Shown piece by piece: positions 38,663 to 51,157 of a stretch of 64,000 bases of DNA. The position numbers were made by a program, and so were the translations under genes. The notes beneath the pieces are model-generated. The model saw only the letters and a program-made list of their open reading frames with translations, was not told the origin of the DNA and ran no database searches. How positions within the stretch are numbered: position 1 is the stretch's first letter; the number at the start of each line of letters is the position of its first letter. The DNA lies in contig NW_020170385.1 in the NCBI RefSeq assembly GCF_000524195.1, positions 691,585-755,584 of the forward strand, in the 5' to 3' direction. The DNA is from Echinococcus granulosus. Taxonomy: Eukaryota; Platyhelminthes; Cestoda; Cyclophyllidea; Taeniidae.

Positions 38663-39564
38663 ATGTCCTTCAGAGAATACACTGTCACTCTAGTAATGTG
38701 TCCAATACTATGCTAACTTCATAGGTACTGCAAGAATCCGAGATAGAGGAGACACTTCAGGCTTTTCTGCACACAGTACTATTGCATCGAACATTTCCAA
38801 CGGTAAACAATGCCAGTCTAATTTTTTAGCTCAGTTTTAAAGATGGAGCTGTCAGTTACACATCTTACATAGGGATTGAGGATGTCGACTGCAAAACCAT
38901 TGACCTGACTTACGTAAGCAAGCCGACCCTGACCTTGTGCTTATTACTATTCACGTACATATGTTTCTCATTGAGGAACAAATGCAACCGGCCTTATCTG
39001 TTCTCATACTTATCTAACATCACCCTTGTCATAGGTTAAGGTAGCATCGGATCCTCTGCATGAACGCATAGCTGGCCACGTTGCGATGTTAGCAAAAGCC
39101 CTCCGTGGAGACTCCGAAAGTAGATGCGATAAACCTCCGAAAGGTTGCATTACACTGGCGTTTGTCGCTAACCGTAAGGGTAGTTGGGTGCTCGGATGTG
39201 AACCATCAGTGTGGGAGCGCTGGGTCTTTAATGTCGAACTGCAGTCAATAACCTCGAGTACGTCCCTCGTTTTTTTCTTTTTCCTTCATAAATGCACTCA
39301 CCCACTGCCTATCTTTGCTTTCAAGACGGTGTAGAACGTCGTCAGGAATTAGCAGCACAAATCAAAGGGGAATTACTCTACGTCCTTGACTGCATTAATA
39401 CATCTGAGAATTCCTTACCCGAACTGGGAAGTTCCCAATCCGAATGCGATACCGTCATCGACTTCTCCATGCCGGAGGTTTCACCCTATCGGTTCAACCT
39501 AATACACTTCCCTGAAGCAACACAAATAAAGCAGAATAAATCCTCAGGAATACGGCGATTTTAG
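38663..39564 (+). CDS. ATG101: Autophagy-related protein 101 (HORMA domain)
   Basis: Five exons: 38663-38692, 38725-38802, 38830-38913, 39035-39257 and 39326-39564 (tag). They give 217 residues, against 218 in human. Introns 1 and 2 are only 32 and 27 nt; all have GT-AG ends and consistent phase. ATG101 is a HORMA-domain partner of ATG13 in the ULK1/ATG13/FIP200 complex that starts autophagosome formation. Landmarks that match the family as I recall it are ESEIEETLQAFLHTVLLHR near the N terminus, IGIEDVDCKTIDLTY, PSVWERWVFNVELQS and the C-terminal PELGSSQSECDTVIDF then SPYRFNLI. The WF finger, which recruits downstream factors, reads Trp115-Val-Leu instead of the Trp-Pro-Phe of human. The gene ends 158 bp from the end of the convergent galactosyltransferase gene. 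Identity is strong because all five exons align with almost no gaps. Confidence 0.94.
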
Positions 39565-39721
39565 CCTCCCCATGGTGATGATGAAATTTTCCACTGTGGT
39601 ATGATTATTTGTTCGACTTTTATTATCGATGTGTGACAACAATTATAGATGCATAGTTTTCGTTATTTCAGTTTCCACTGATTTTCATGCGTCCTGCCGG
39701 CAGTAAGGCGTCATCAGAGTA

Positions 39722-41208
39722 TTACAGTGCAGTTGTACGTTTAATATCCAGACGCTTACATTTGATATTTCTGCGCTTATTCGAGACAGAACCGTATACT
39801 TGGTAGTGTTCAACCCTGATGTGTGATCACGTAGATGTGTCGTCTATAAGGCAGCATACGTTAACGGATTAGCCTCAGATAACAAATGCCTTCGTCAGTG
39901 GTTTTTAACGCAAAGGCTGCACAAAAACTGGCCAAAAGAAGTTTTAAAATTCTAAGTTAGCTAATATTAAAGGCAGAAGTTGCGGCCTTCTCACCTGGGT
40001 ATCATATGGGCTTCTCTCACGTTTGTAAGTCTCCGAATGGAGGTGCTGGAACTTTGGGGCAATAACCGTTGGCTTACGCTCAGACTGTATCTGTAAAAAC
40101 AATTTTAGAGTTTAGAAAAAATACTTGGCCAAAGAAATTGCGTACCACTAGGTTTGCCGCACGCATCCTAAGTCCGAATTCATCGTCTTCTCGACCCCAT
40201 CCCCAAAACCGATTTGAAAAGCCATTAATTAGTTTATACGACTCACGGGATATAATTATGGCACCTCCTGTGTACCTGGAATATGCGTAGTATAGTGGAT
40301 GCATCCAGTATGGTATGAGGTGATAAGGATACCGACCGTAGTGTTCGTATTTCAGATCATCATCTATGGGGAGCAGGTCAACATCGTGTAAAGCAATCAT
40401 TGAACAAGCAGGCTGAGGTTGGGTCCACCCTGATACAGAGGATTCAAAGTACTGCGATTCCATGATTTCAGATTCCTTTACACCGACGTTTAAGAGGGAA
40501 CCACGGTTAAACCTTATGGAGAGAGAAGAATTACGTTTCAATACTCCAGTTTCATTGAAGCACACTTCTAAAATTCGATAAAATGTGAAGCTCCTAAGCC
40601 ACCACCATCGCCGGTGTTCGAATATAGGAGATACGCCACTAGAGACAAGAATATAAGGGCATTTTAGAACCTGCTGTTGGTAAAGTAGCGTCATGATCCC
40701 CTTCGATGCATATGGAAAACGACTCACTCCTCAACGTACCATAGTCAGGTATAATGAAAGTGGGTTCAACTATCAGAGGAAGCCATTGATCAGAAAGAAA
40801 TAATAGTGAACCTGATGGACATTAAGAACAAAACAAGGTTAGAAAGATAAGACACCTGTAATCGTCCGCCTGATTCACGATGTAGAAGGTGTGAGGAACC
40901 CCTTTTCGATTTAGATATTGATGCATGTGAGGAAGGAAAAAAAGAAGATTGGTAAAGCGATCCCTAAATGGAACGACGATGGCAAGAGTGTGATTGACTG
41001 AGATTTTAGCTGTTGGTTTGCAATCTGGTTGAATAATTTTCCATGTGGTCAGAATCAATATAGACGTCGCGAGAATGGGTAAAACATATTTCTGAAAAAA
41101 AGGACAGATTGCCGGGTATGAGCAAGCACAGAGTTACGTCAAGCGGTGGAAGCGTTCCTCCAGCGCGAGTATATGTTGGCTTACCTTAAATGGCCGCAGG
41201 GGACACAT
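39722..41208 (-). CDS. B4GALT7: Xylosylprotein beta-1,4-galactosyltransferase (B4GALT7-like)
   Basis: Coding exons on the - strand: 41208-41185, 41091-40856, 40512-40146 and 40090-39995, all frame-checked, plus a C-terminal part ending near 39722 whose splicing I could not solve. Start Met with MCPLRPFKK, then a signal-anchor helix (YVLPILATSILIL), makes a type II Golgi membrane protein. Family marks are VVPFRDRF at the start of the catalytic domain, LHDVDLLP (Asp130-Val-Asp132, metal and UDP-Gal binding) and NRFWGWGREDDEF at about 187-199. The HLH block in the 40090 exon and the YNQ-like VNQADDY also fit B4GALT7. The enzyme adds the first galactose to xylose in the proteoglycan linker needed for heparan and chondroitin sulfate. 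The last segment (VEHYQVYGSVSN, open to the taa at 39722) resembles the family C terminus. The B4GALT7 subclass is preferred over other B4GALTs because of the WGWGREDDEF and VPFRxRF context and the lack of extra cysteines. Confidence 0.9.
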
Positions 41209-41548
41209 TGAATGACGGGTTTTGAAACCGCTCTTCCTATTGGACCTATCGAATACGAAAAAGAAAAATGAAGCATTTTACACAAATAATGGTACAGCCT
41301 AGAAATCAATCTGCGGCTTAGCAAGAAGGCAGTGCGCACATCTTCCGAGATAACATCATATGCTGGGAAAGCAAGTGGGAATTCGGATAGGGTCTCGCCT
41401 ATTCTGATTCCCACAATTTTAACAAAATAACTGCACCAGCACAAATAGACAGACGATCACAGAAAAAAAAAACATTTATTCCCAAAAAGTAGGTGTGGTA
41501 TTTAATGCATTACCACGCATACAATATTAGTGAGGTCTCAATTTTCAA

Positions 41549-42310
41549 TCACCGAACTGGTCTCATTTGCCACAGGCCATCGTTCAGATAATGCAAAGTT
41601 TCCACACCAACACTCTTATTAATATCAAGCCTAAAAAGGAAAATGAGTAAAATAGATTGAATAAGAGGCATGGAAACACAAATCCGAGGTACATTTCGTC
41701 AGTTGACAGTGTTGTAACACCGACGGCCACAGCGTGCTCTTTCCCTTCAGCCATTATTGCTACGACAGTATTCGCGGGCACATTACACAACTTAGCTCCT
41801 GGAGAAGTGAGACCAGGACACATTATATTGGATCCGTTTAAAACGTGTTTAATAGCACCACGGTCTACTTGTAATTGGGGAAGGAGAAACGGATCTACAA
41901 GCATTAAATAAATTTCCAGTAACAACCAGACGCCATCGGTTTATCTGAAAGGGAAAACAACATAAATAACGATTACATTTATGCAAAAGCCTCAACGACG
42001 GTACAAAAGGGCCATCACGTTGACGAAAGAATATCACTTCACCAGACGGATCCGCAAAAAGTTCAATGTGCTCATGACTGGAATCGCTAACAGCAAATGC
42101 AATTATACCATTTAAGTAGCTTTAGTGGTTCCTTCTTTGGTAAAATGTTATCAAGGTAGTCCTTTGCGACTTCGAAGTTTTCTGTAACTCTACTCCTTAT
42201 AGTCTTGGATACGGAGTTTTTCGCTGTATTCACAGAGGATATATTTTCTTTTTCATTAAATCTTAAAAAAAATACGGTGAACGAGTCGAAACAACGCACT
42301 TCTTAAACAT
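41549..42310 (-). CDS. MCTS1: MCTS1 / MCT-1, PUA-domain translation factor
   Basis: Five exons: 42310-42300, 42261-42109, 42077-41977, 41894-41693 and 41630-41549 (tga). Frame-checked, they give 182 residues (human 181). Two introns are 38 and 31 nt. The first exon codes only MFK plus two bases, and the join restores MFKKFNEKEN, almost the human start. MCTS1 pairs with DENR to recycle 40S subunits and support re-initiation in the cytosol. Matches to the family include [39 protein letters not shown] and the PUA-domain signature [16 protein letters not shown]. The C terminus is [13 protein letters not shown]. All key family segments are present and intact. It lies 340 bp upstream of the galactosyltransferase start and 600 bp downstream of the GPKOW stop, all on the same strand. 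Confidence 0.96.
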
Positions 42311-42909
42311 AATAGGTGACAGAGGTGCGACTTGGTCAAATGGGCCAGTTAAGGTCACTACATAGTAGAAGACCAATCGTTTACTAGCAAGTTACATAAA
42401 AGTTATTTATAAAAGCCATTAATTTTTTTTACATAATAGGATACAGTCTTATTTCGCATTTCTAAGCACACACTCTTTACAATCAACTTGACAATAGACA
42501 TTTTAAAAAGTTTGAGTCCTACGTGTTGCACCAAATGATAGTTCAGCTATACACCAGGGTTAAAAGAATTACAAATTAAACCAAGAACAACCCTTGTCAA
42601 TGCCTATTTATTGGGAATAAATTTAGCATCTCTCTAAGTGACACAGCGTGGGAGACCCAACCTGCTTGTACCTCATCATCCCGATCACCTGTCCCATCCG
42701 ATTGCCGAGGAAATTTAGCAAAAACACGAATCCATAAGAGAGTACCTCTCCTCACCAGTACTAAATTCTGCGGGGGCGAACACCCATAAAGACTGACCAC
42801 CACCCCACCTACACGCCAGAAGGGACCACCAAACCTCACCCACCCCCAGACCGGTTGACCGAGACCAATCCCAATCGAAGAAGTAATGAGGCAAAACACC
42901 ACATCTACA

Positions 42910-45887
42910 TTAATAAAGGCTCCAAAAACAGCAAATATCATCGTAGTGAAGGAATACCTCTTTCTTCGTGGTATGAAGAGATATGCAGGCTTGAAGCGAA
43001 TGATCATTGCGCTTGATTAGTCTGCCACTTTCACCCAAATATTGCCCCCGAATAACGACTACCGACTCCCCCAAACGCTTTGGGACAGTAGGTTGCAGTT
43101 TACTTTCATGGATATCTATAAAAGCAGCAAACTTCAGTGACAAGGTTATTTATCAACATGCACTTGCATAGCCTAATGCAGAACAGCAGAAAAAATAGCG
43201 TGGAGGCAAAATTGCACAATGCTGGAAAATGGAAAAAGAGTCTAAATTCATCTGGCTCCATAAAATAACATTAGAAAATCACGGAAGTAATTTAAGAAAT
43301 GTCGTTAGCTTAGAAAACTGTCAAGAACTAGGCATATGCTACTACAAGCAACTTTAAAAAATAGTATCAAGTTCCAACAAGGTACTACAATCTGGTATTC
43401 TGCCTGAAGGTATAGATTACAATGCGAAGACCCATGTAGTATGGAGGAAACTGTGGCAAATGCAAGATCTTTTCTAGAAAGTTGGAAATCTGAACAATCA
43501 TGATACGGTAAATCTGATTTGAGTCCATGTAGACACTGTCAATCCGAAAAAGTGGTCACTCAACAAGTAAATCGTGCAAAAGCTTACGTCGTAAGACACG
43601 GCCACCTTCCGTTTCACACGAGCATCGATAAGGATGAGATTGAGACCCAGAAACAGACATTATTTTGATCTAGTGTAGACGAAGAGCAAATTGAACAAAA
43701 GTAACAAAAAGGTGGATTAGATATAATGAATCTACTAGGAGACCATTTTAACTGTGGTCCCACCAATTGTACACCCAAATCACAGAAAATGCTTTGTAGT
43801 TCTTGACAAGACACGTAATAACGAAGCAGGGCATCGACAGAATAAAAAGATTACTGGAAGGCAAATATGGTAACACAAAAACCCAAGTGCAGTACAATGT
43901 ACATTATTTAAAATATCTGTTGTTTATCAATAAGAAATACCTTTTGCAAGTAGTACTTGCTCCCTTTGTCGAGATAACGCACAATAAGACCTCTCTGGAG
44001 CCAAGTCGACCGATGGCCGCTAAAAGGTATTAAGTGAGTAAAACATAAAACACGCAAAACAGTTTATGAAAAAGAAAACCAACGATACTGACCAATTTGC
44101 TATATCTTCCTTTTTCCGCTTTGTGGGACACGCTTTCACTGTACCTTCACCCTGACCGCCTTCTCTGTTCATGCGACACTGAATGGAATCCTCGTTAGCC
44201 ATCTCAGCTTTGCACTGTTTTGCCCCAGCCATATCTATCAACAGCGAAAAATAATTTCTGGAACTACTGCGAGTAGAGATGGCATGTTTGCAAAAATATA
44301 GCCAAGCACAAATTTTCAAGTGATTTGCTTGACCTATCACAGCTTCTTTATGCGCTTAATATGAGAGCAAAGCTGAAAAATGTACAGACTATGTCAATCC
44401 TCAACAGTTGCAATTTAAATAAAGCAAACTGTATACAAAAAGAATGGCATCCAATCCCGTATGAGTGAGAAATACAAATAATAATAATAGTATCAGTAAT
44501 ACCAATTTGCTATCGCACAAGAATATGAAGAAAACCTCTTCACATTCAACAGGTTTCACTTCAAGACTAAGGCTTTAAATGAAAACAAGCAGAAATAAGA
44601 GGGCATTAAAAAGCAAATATCGTGACACTCAGAAACTGGGTGAAGTGCTGAAAGAAACAAGGAGTTAAGTGCAATGTATTTGCTGCCATAATATTAAAAA
44701 AGCAGTAAGAGCACAGATAATGAAACAACTCATTGTGGTAATACCAAGGTGCATGCCCTTGGTACCTGCAGGCGTTTAAGCACAAGCGAACCTTACCTAG
44801 ATAATGTCCGAAATTCTCGAATTCAGCATATGACACAAGACGCACAGCTGCTTGCATTATTTTAACAATTTGTTTGGTTGCCGTAAGTTGGACGACAACA
44901 CGTCCTATGTCGCCATCCACACCTTGTATCTACAGTGAGCACAGAAACTTAAGGTTTATTGACGCAATGCGCAAAATGCAAGGACTGCAATGAACTCACA
45001 ACTCCATATTGACCATCATTGCGGCCGTAAACTATTTGACATTTGGCTCCTACCTTCCAAACCAACTTTTCACTATCTTCACCCATCATTTTCCTTGATT
45101 TCAGAAGCACTTTACGATCAGCGCCAAGACCGAGACCTTTCAGACGTAATTTAGCAGCGAAGCGCCTAGAAGAATACTAGGTAAGTCCTACAACAGGGTT
45201 TACTCTGAAGTGCGCTGCTTGATGTCATCTTCTTTCAAACCCATTCCCTTCAGCAAAGCTAGTCCAAAATGTTCAACAGGAACCTGATTATAATCAGGAT
45301 CAACGACGTCTTCGATAGTTAAAACGTCTTTCTCCGGTGGTCCAGTGACAATACTAACTTTGGTCGACGGCGCTATGCCCATGCCGCTTAAAATTTCTAA
45401 CGCGGTGACATATATGTAGACATTACCTGAAGAGGATGACTTTAAAACCTCAGCAGTCAAATTATCAGATTTCTTTTTTGGCTGCTCAAATATCTTTGAA
45501 CAAGATACCCGGAGTGGAATAACGAGCTTTTTATCGGGAAGAACTGATTCGCTGAATTTACAAATATTAATAGCTGAAAACACGGGCACATCCATTTTGA
45601 TAGTATGTTAAGTAAATTCAAAAAGCCATATGGTGGCGCAAAATATCCAAGACTTCAACGTGGATAGGATTTGAACACAAAAAATATTAAATGCTTAGCC
45701 AGTGCTAGGCAATGAAAAGAAGGTGAGTCGACAATTACCATTGTGGGGTGCAGCTGTCAAAGGATGTGACGTAGTCAATAGAAGTTTCTTTTGTTTCCGT
45801 TTCATCCGACAATTCTGAAGGCGGCAGCAATTTGGACTTGTATGTGGACCTGTTAAAACCAAACGAAACCCTTCCAGCCTCACTCAT
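42910..45887 (-). CDS. GPKOW: GPKOW, G-patch and KOW domain spliceosomal protein
   Basis: Eight exons: 45887-45739, 45551-45204, 45165-45000, 44929-44797, 44234-44093, 44019-43941, 43669-43588 and 43115-42910 (taa). All phases fit, giving 434 residues (human about 476). Introns range from 38 to 562 nt, one being 73 nt. The N terminus has VSFGFNRS, typical of the family, then KLVIPL. A G-patch spans about residues 138-182 (VPVEHFGLALLKGMG, then LRLKGLGLGAD). The first KOW motif spans exons 3-4 (GRNDGQYGVIQGVDGD). A TWLQRGLIVRYLDKGSKYY block matches the WLVPRVRVRF region, and the second KOW ends in VFLHYDDI. GPKOW is a nuclear protein of activated spliceosomes that binds RNA and the helicase DHX16. 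The glycines of the G-patch are partly replaced late in the motif (KEDDIK), so helicase activation may differ. Confidence 0.93.
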
Positions 45888-46495
45888 TTTATAAAACGGG
45901 GTAATAGGTCACCGGTTGGTTCAAATAAAGCATTAGAAGTGTTGGGTAACACAAACAATCTAGCAAAAATTCACAATTATTAGTAATCGAAATGTTTTTT
46001 GATAATTTAGAAGCCAGCATATATTTTATAAATTTTGAAGTAGGATCAGTGCAACATTTAAAGCACGAAAAGATAGAGTCCAATCTGAATAACTATCAAC
46101 TCACAAAGAACTACATTCTAACCGTTTACTGGGCATTGCAAGTTGGTTGTTCCAACGAAATTGAAAAATCGTAACCCCAATTGCATAACACCCAATGAGG
46201 TCGCACCCGCCCGCAGCAGTGAAGTCGCTGGAAATGGGCACAAACCACCCGCAGGCTTAATGCGTTGGCGGCCCTGCATCAGACACGGCTCTAAGGGAAA
46301 TAACACCACCCCCACACAACATGGTGCTAACGCATCGCTGCACGCAAAATAACGGAACAAAGCCCACGACCCCGAGCAAAGACGAACGCCTAGTCAGCGC
46401 AGCACAAAAACGAGAGCTCGTGTGACCCAACGGCCGAAGCGAAGTTTGAGAACCCCAATGATAACATTAAACAGTTTTAAGAAAGGTCTGCTTTA
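45888..46495. promoter_or_regulatory. Upstream region of GPKOW with a GC-rich block
   Basis: About 600 bp separate the GPKOW start from the TACC stop. The stretch 46190-46440 is markedly richer in G+C than its surroundings, with repeated ACCACCC/CACCC words on the + strand. ORFs on both strands overlap here and do not resemble any family. It may be the GPKOW promoter or 5' UTR, or an unannotated RNA gene; I could not match it to snRNA, SRP, RNase P or spliced-leader RNA. Confidence 0.35.
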
Positions 46496-49400
46496 TTATT
46501 TGTCTCCATATTTACTCAAGAGCTCATCGCAAATTTTCGTCAGTTCAGTATTCTCCCGAACCTATAAATGAAGGTAAAGCTGTAGTGTTAACCATACGCA
46601 TCTTTCCAACATCAAAATATGTCGATATATGTTAAAAATTGCGAGGGAAAAATGCAAACTATATTTTGTGCCAAAAAATATTTTAAGGGAAAGCGCTCTG
46701 ATTCATGTTCAACGATTCCCAAAAGTTGCTTAAAATAGGCCATGACTTTGCATAACGTTACCTTCTGTTCCAGTTGGGATTCAAGACTGTGAATCCTTAG
46801 TTCAGAGCGTTTAATTGCTGCCCGAAGTCGAGTCACTTCATCTTCATTTGCACGCTTTGCCCTCTCGGTCTCCTCAGCAATTCTAACAAATTCGGAAAAA
46901 CGCTCGAATTTAAAAATAATAAAGATGATGAATGTGCGCCAAAATCACGAAACCTGGAAATCCTGCAAAGTAATATGATTGGGTTATCATGTATTACAAC
47001 TGATTAGTCTTCACTACGAGGTGAATCAAAGTATGCAAGATTTTGCTCAAAGTTAATTACAACCTATGTGCTTAAAAAGAGATGCGTCTCAAAATACTGT
47101 TGTATTCTAAGTATGGCTAAATTTCTGATTAATTCAACCTTAATAGCATCACAAAACAGAAATCAGCTCATGTAAATAGAAATGTGACATACTTTGTAAG
47201 TTGCTGTTCAGCGTGCACCTTGAGAGCTTGGTACCTTTGTTCCTGTCGTTTTAACTGATCCTGATATTCTTGTGCTGCTCTCTTCAACGTTTCTTCGTTC
47301 TAGATGGACAATAATTACGGGTGCGTAGACAGTGAACGTCTTAGAGTAAATTTCTATTGATTCCAATGGCAAATGCCTTATAGATCAGATTTGGAACGAC
47401 AGCACAAACTATGGGCATTTATGACTAGGTGACTAAGTATCCGACTTTCGACTGGAAACAGTTAATTAAGAGATTAAAAGATAGAGCACCTACCGCTTTA
47501 AATCCTGCAATTATTTGCTTAGACTTTTCAAATCGACGATGAAGATCACCGAAAGCCTTTTCAATTGTAGAGATTTCTTCAATAGCTTGGTCACGTTCCG
47601 ATATTATATCGATTACAGATTCCTTGGCAGACTCTTCCGCGCGCGCCTTTTCCTCGGCCAGCTGACGCAAACTCCGCTCGTACTCAGCAATGCATCGCCT
47701 ACGGATGAACAAAAACGCATTTTAGATTGGTGATTGATAAAACTGCTACCCTATACATCCTACCTTACCATAATGCAATGCTTGTTAAGTTGTAATGCAA
47801 GAGAAGACAACCAGGTTAAATACCAGTATTAAAAAAAACAACCAAGCTTTAAATCGTACACAGTAAACGACCTTGGTGCATCTTAAATTGACTCTTGGGG
47901 CTTGTAAGATGATGACCCAACGCGTGAGCTACGCTAGTAGCAACAAACATGCTGCCCAAATAAGGAAGAAAACAAATCCCCAAACAATGAGGCAACTACG
48001 TGCACAATAACTAGTTATTCATGCCACTTTTGGGCAAATAACAGCAGTACACCACCCAGCTTTGAAAAGAAACCGTCTACAAAAGTGCACGAATGAATTC
48101 AACGAAAAGGTAGGAGCTCGCCCCAATTGAAATACCGGGAAAGTAGGAGCCTTTTACATTTCATCACAAGAACAATGCAGATCTTACTGAACGAAACCGA
48201 ATCACACGCAGAGTAAGTTAATTATGTATTAAACGGTAGAGCGTAAAGGCAAGAAAATATGTGGCTGTTTCCATCACACTCAAATCGATTAGCACATCCC
48301 CTATTTAATGGCACCTAAGAAAAAGGGAGACATTTCGAACAACTGAGAAAAAGCACAAGTACTAGGTGATTCGAAAACTCTGGTCGAATACCTAACCATG
48401 ACATTTACTAAACCTAAACTTCAAGCACATAGATGGTCAAGCAAAGGAGTTTCGAAAACAGAAGTTTACACGGGCACGATGCGGGAATATAAAAGTAATG
48501 CAATCATTAAAAAAATCGCACTGCATGTCGGCAACAATTGTAGTAAGATGCTCTTTGTCGGCACGTAAACTGGCCAATTCTTCGTCGACGGAGAGTGGGA
48601 CCTCGGATTCGGCTTCAGGTAGAGGCGAAGGATTTCCAGAGGCCAGATCAAACGTTGCGGCCGAACTGTTGCTGTTATGACGCGAGTGACCTTCGTGAGT
48701 GAAGTGACCATCTACTGGCTGTTATATAAAAGAAACAGTATCATTACAACCTACATTTAAAGCTACCTCATCAGGCTATGCATTCAGTCAGTTTTAATTA
48801 CCTAATAAGCATTCGCATGGTTATGCAATTTGGCATAAAAAACAAAGCCATTTGTTGAGCAAATTAAAAGATCCTGCGACCTTAAAAACCATCACTAGCT
48901 AACGATTCGAGTATGACAAGTCCGAAAATTAGACACTAATACTATAATAAAAGCTATAAAAATAAATGAACATTCACCGCGAAATAATCACCTCAAGTTG
49001 TCTAATTGGAGATGGGCGTAAGGATAAAAGTGCTCTGGTATGGATAAGATGTATAAATCGAATGCATGAGCAGAAAGCCCGCCTAAGACTAAAATCAACA
49101 GATGCATGACAGCTTACAAAATACCAACTATATTCCAAGGGGCATAACTTACTTCTTGTGTTGAAAAGCTGTCAGGGGGTCTGAAAACCAACAAACAATA
49201 TCCAGCTGTATTATAATGGATCATTAGAGTCAAGTGTCACAACTATACAACCCCCAAATCTAAATATTCAAGGCCTATCATAAAATAAACACACTAAACT
49301 GTTCCAAAATAGCCTAGTCATTAATATGCACTGTTTTAATGGTAGAAGATAATGCAGCTAGAATGACATCCCAGCTTCCGCTAGTAAAATCAAACTTACG

Positions 49401-51157
49401 AAACATCCGCGATGTCCGGGACATGAGTCTCCGCATTGGGAGCTAAATAAGGAAGTGATGTCAAAATTTAATAAAAATAATGAACAGAAAAAGATTGCAC
49501 ATCATACCAATCTATCGGAAACTACTGATAAAAACACGATTAATCGGGCCCAAATGAGTTTCCACGTATTGGTCATATCTCCAACAAAAGTTTCTATATT
49601 AATACCTTCGAAACGTAACTGGAATAATAATTGATGGATTAAAACCCTCGGAGACGGTAGTGCTGGTTCCTGTTACGTTTTTTTCGCCTAAATACATTTA
49701 GTCTCGGCATGAAGATTCCAGAAGACACAGCTACAGGACCGTTAATAACTTCCGAAAAGATATCGCTTGAGATACTCCTACTGTCCACGCTACTGCAGTA
49801 GTTTATACCGACATTACAACTCCCAGTTTAATCTAAATGACACGAAGCTAACGCTACAAGAACGTTACATCAAGTTATTACAAGACTTTTGTGCTTGGGT
49901 ATTGAAATTCAGCACTCCTCTGCGATGTCTTACTATTGACAGAATATGACGATTCTGCCTCTTTGACAAAGCTCGGGTCTTGTTTCAATCTCATAGTTGG
50001 CAGACAAAACTTCAGTTTTTGCCGAACTGACTCGCTATATGATTCTATTTTTTCGTGGCACCAAAAATGGAATTTTAGCTAACTTACTTCCACCAAATAC
50101 CACAATTAGATCAAAAAGATTTGTAGCTAAATTGACGTGCTTCAAGTTTATAACATAGTCAGAGGACTTGTCCACTTTACTAAAGAGAACGCAGTGGAGT
50201 GGTCGTCAAAATGACTAAAGAAAAAAGACTAAGTTATTAAATATAGTTGAAGGGTAGAAAAGCTACGAGAAGAAAAAAGAAAAATGGGGCCGAAATATAG
50301 AAATGCGCCAAAAATCGTAATTAAATATGGCGTCGGTAATGAATTCAATTACAGCACTAGCATAGGGTAATGCTAAACTGGTACACAAAACCGCAAACTC
50401 AGCATCAGCCCCCACTAACAAGCATTTATCTTACACCCGAACAATTTGCGCAAATGCAAAAAGCATAGACGTTTATCAGATACCACTTGTACGTTTTTAA
50501 AATAAGAATAACTTGGAATCAATCAGAGCACTCAAATAACGATGTAAAATAAAAGGTAATCAAAGCGATAACGAAACTATGTAACCTGGGAGGGTGCTAA
50601 GTAAAATTTTTCTCATACAGTTAAAAGCCTAACGGTGGAATGCAGGGCTGTGTAAAAAAATATCAGACCAAAGTGCTAATCACACGAAATCTACTTCGGG
50701 TGCAAGATAAGCCCCGGATTTAAATTGGCACTATTTTAACAGGAAAGAAACACATACCAGAATCATCCAAAATACCCCTATTACTGACATCAATGGAACT
50801 TGGGTTGAATACTGTGCGTACTGGTGGGACTGGGGGAGGGCCTTTGGGATCTTGCTTGATTTCTCTAGTTTCACTTTTGACGTGCTTAGTTCCAGTAGTC
50901 GGCGATTCCGCTGTTTCAGCGCATTTACCTGAATTTTCTTCCTCAGTGGATTTGGAAGAATACATGGAGAGACTAGGCGGAGAAGATTCAGTCGGCTCAT
51001 GGGTAGCCTTGGGCGGAGCACTTGTGGCAGTGGGACTGGTGGCCAATTTATTTCCTCCAAAGGCCGCACCCAAGCCAAAAGGGTTAGTATTTTCATCTAT
51101 TTCATCCCAATTTATATTGTACCCACCGCTACCGCCAAAAGTTCTATCATTTGTCAT
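46496..51157 (-). CDS. TACC: Transforming acidic coiled-coil (TACC) protein
   Basis: Eight exons: 51157-50758, 49442-49400, 49180-49153, 48718-48522, 47698-47494, 47299-47193, 46882-46762 and 46561-46496 (taa). Phases are consistent and give 388 residues. The C-terminal half (about 205-388) is the conserved TACC coiled coil: AEYERSLRQLAEEK, then IEKAFGDLHRRFEKSKQIIAGFK, then NEETLKRAAQEYQDQL, ending TELTKICDELLSKYGDK. These match the end of vertebrate TACC proteins as I recall them. The N-terminal exon is disordered and has NWDEIDENTNPF, which resembles the WEKID/NPF motif of the family, plus a Pro-rich PPPVPP run. TACC proteins bind chTOG/XMAP215 and sit at centrosomes and spindles. The start is the first Met of a 133-codon exon. 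An acceptor-like atag at 51144-51147 is close by, so extra 5' exons are possible. The protein is short for the family, like invertebrate single TACCs. Confidence 0.92.

Noticed and set aside
42597..43007. 136-codon - strand ORF overlapping the end of GPKOW
   Set aside because: It is in a different frame from the KOW-coding frame ending at 42910, and its sequence is low-complexity Val/Gly/Trp with no family match.
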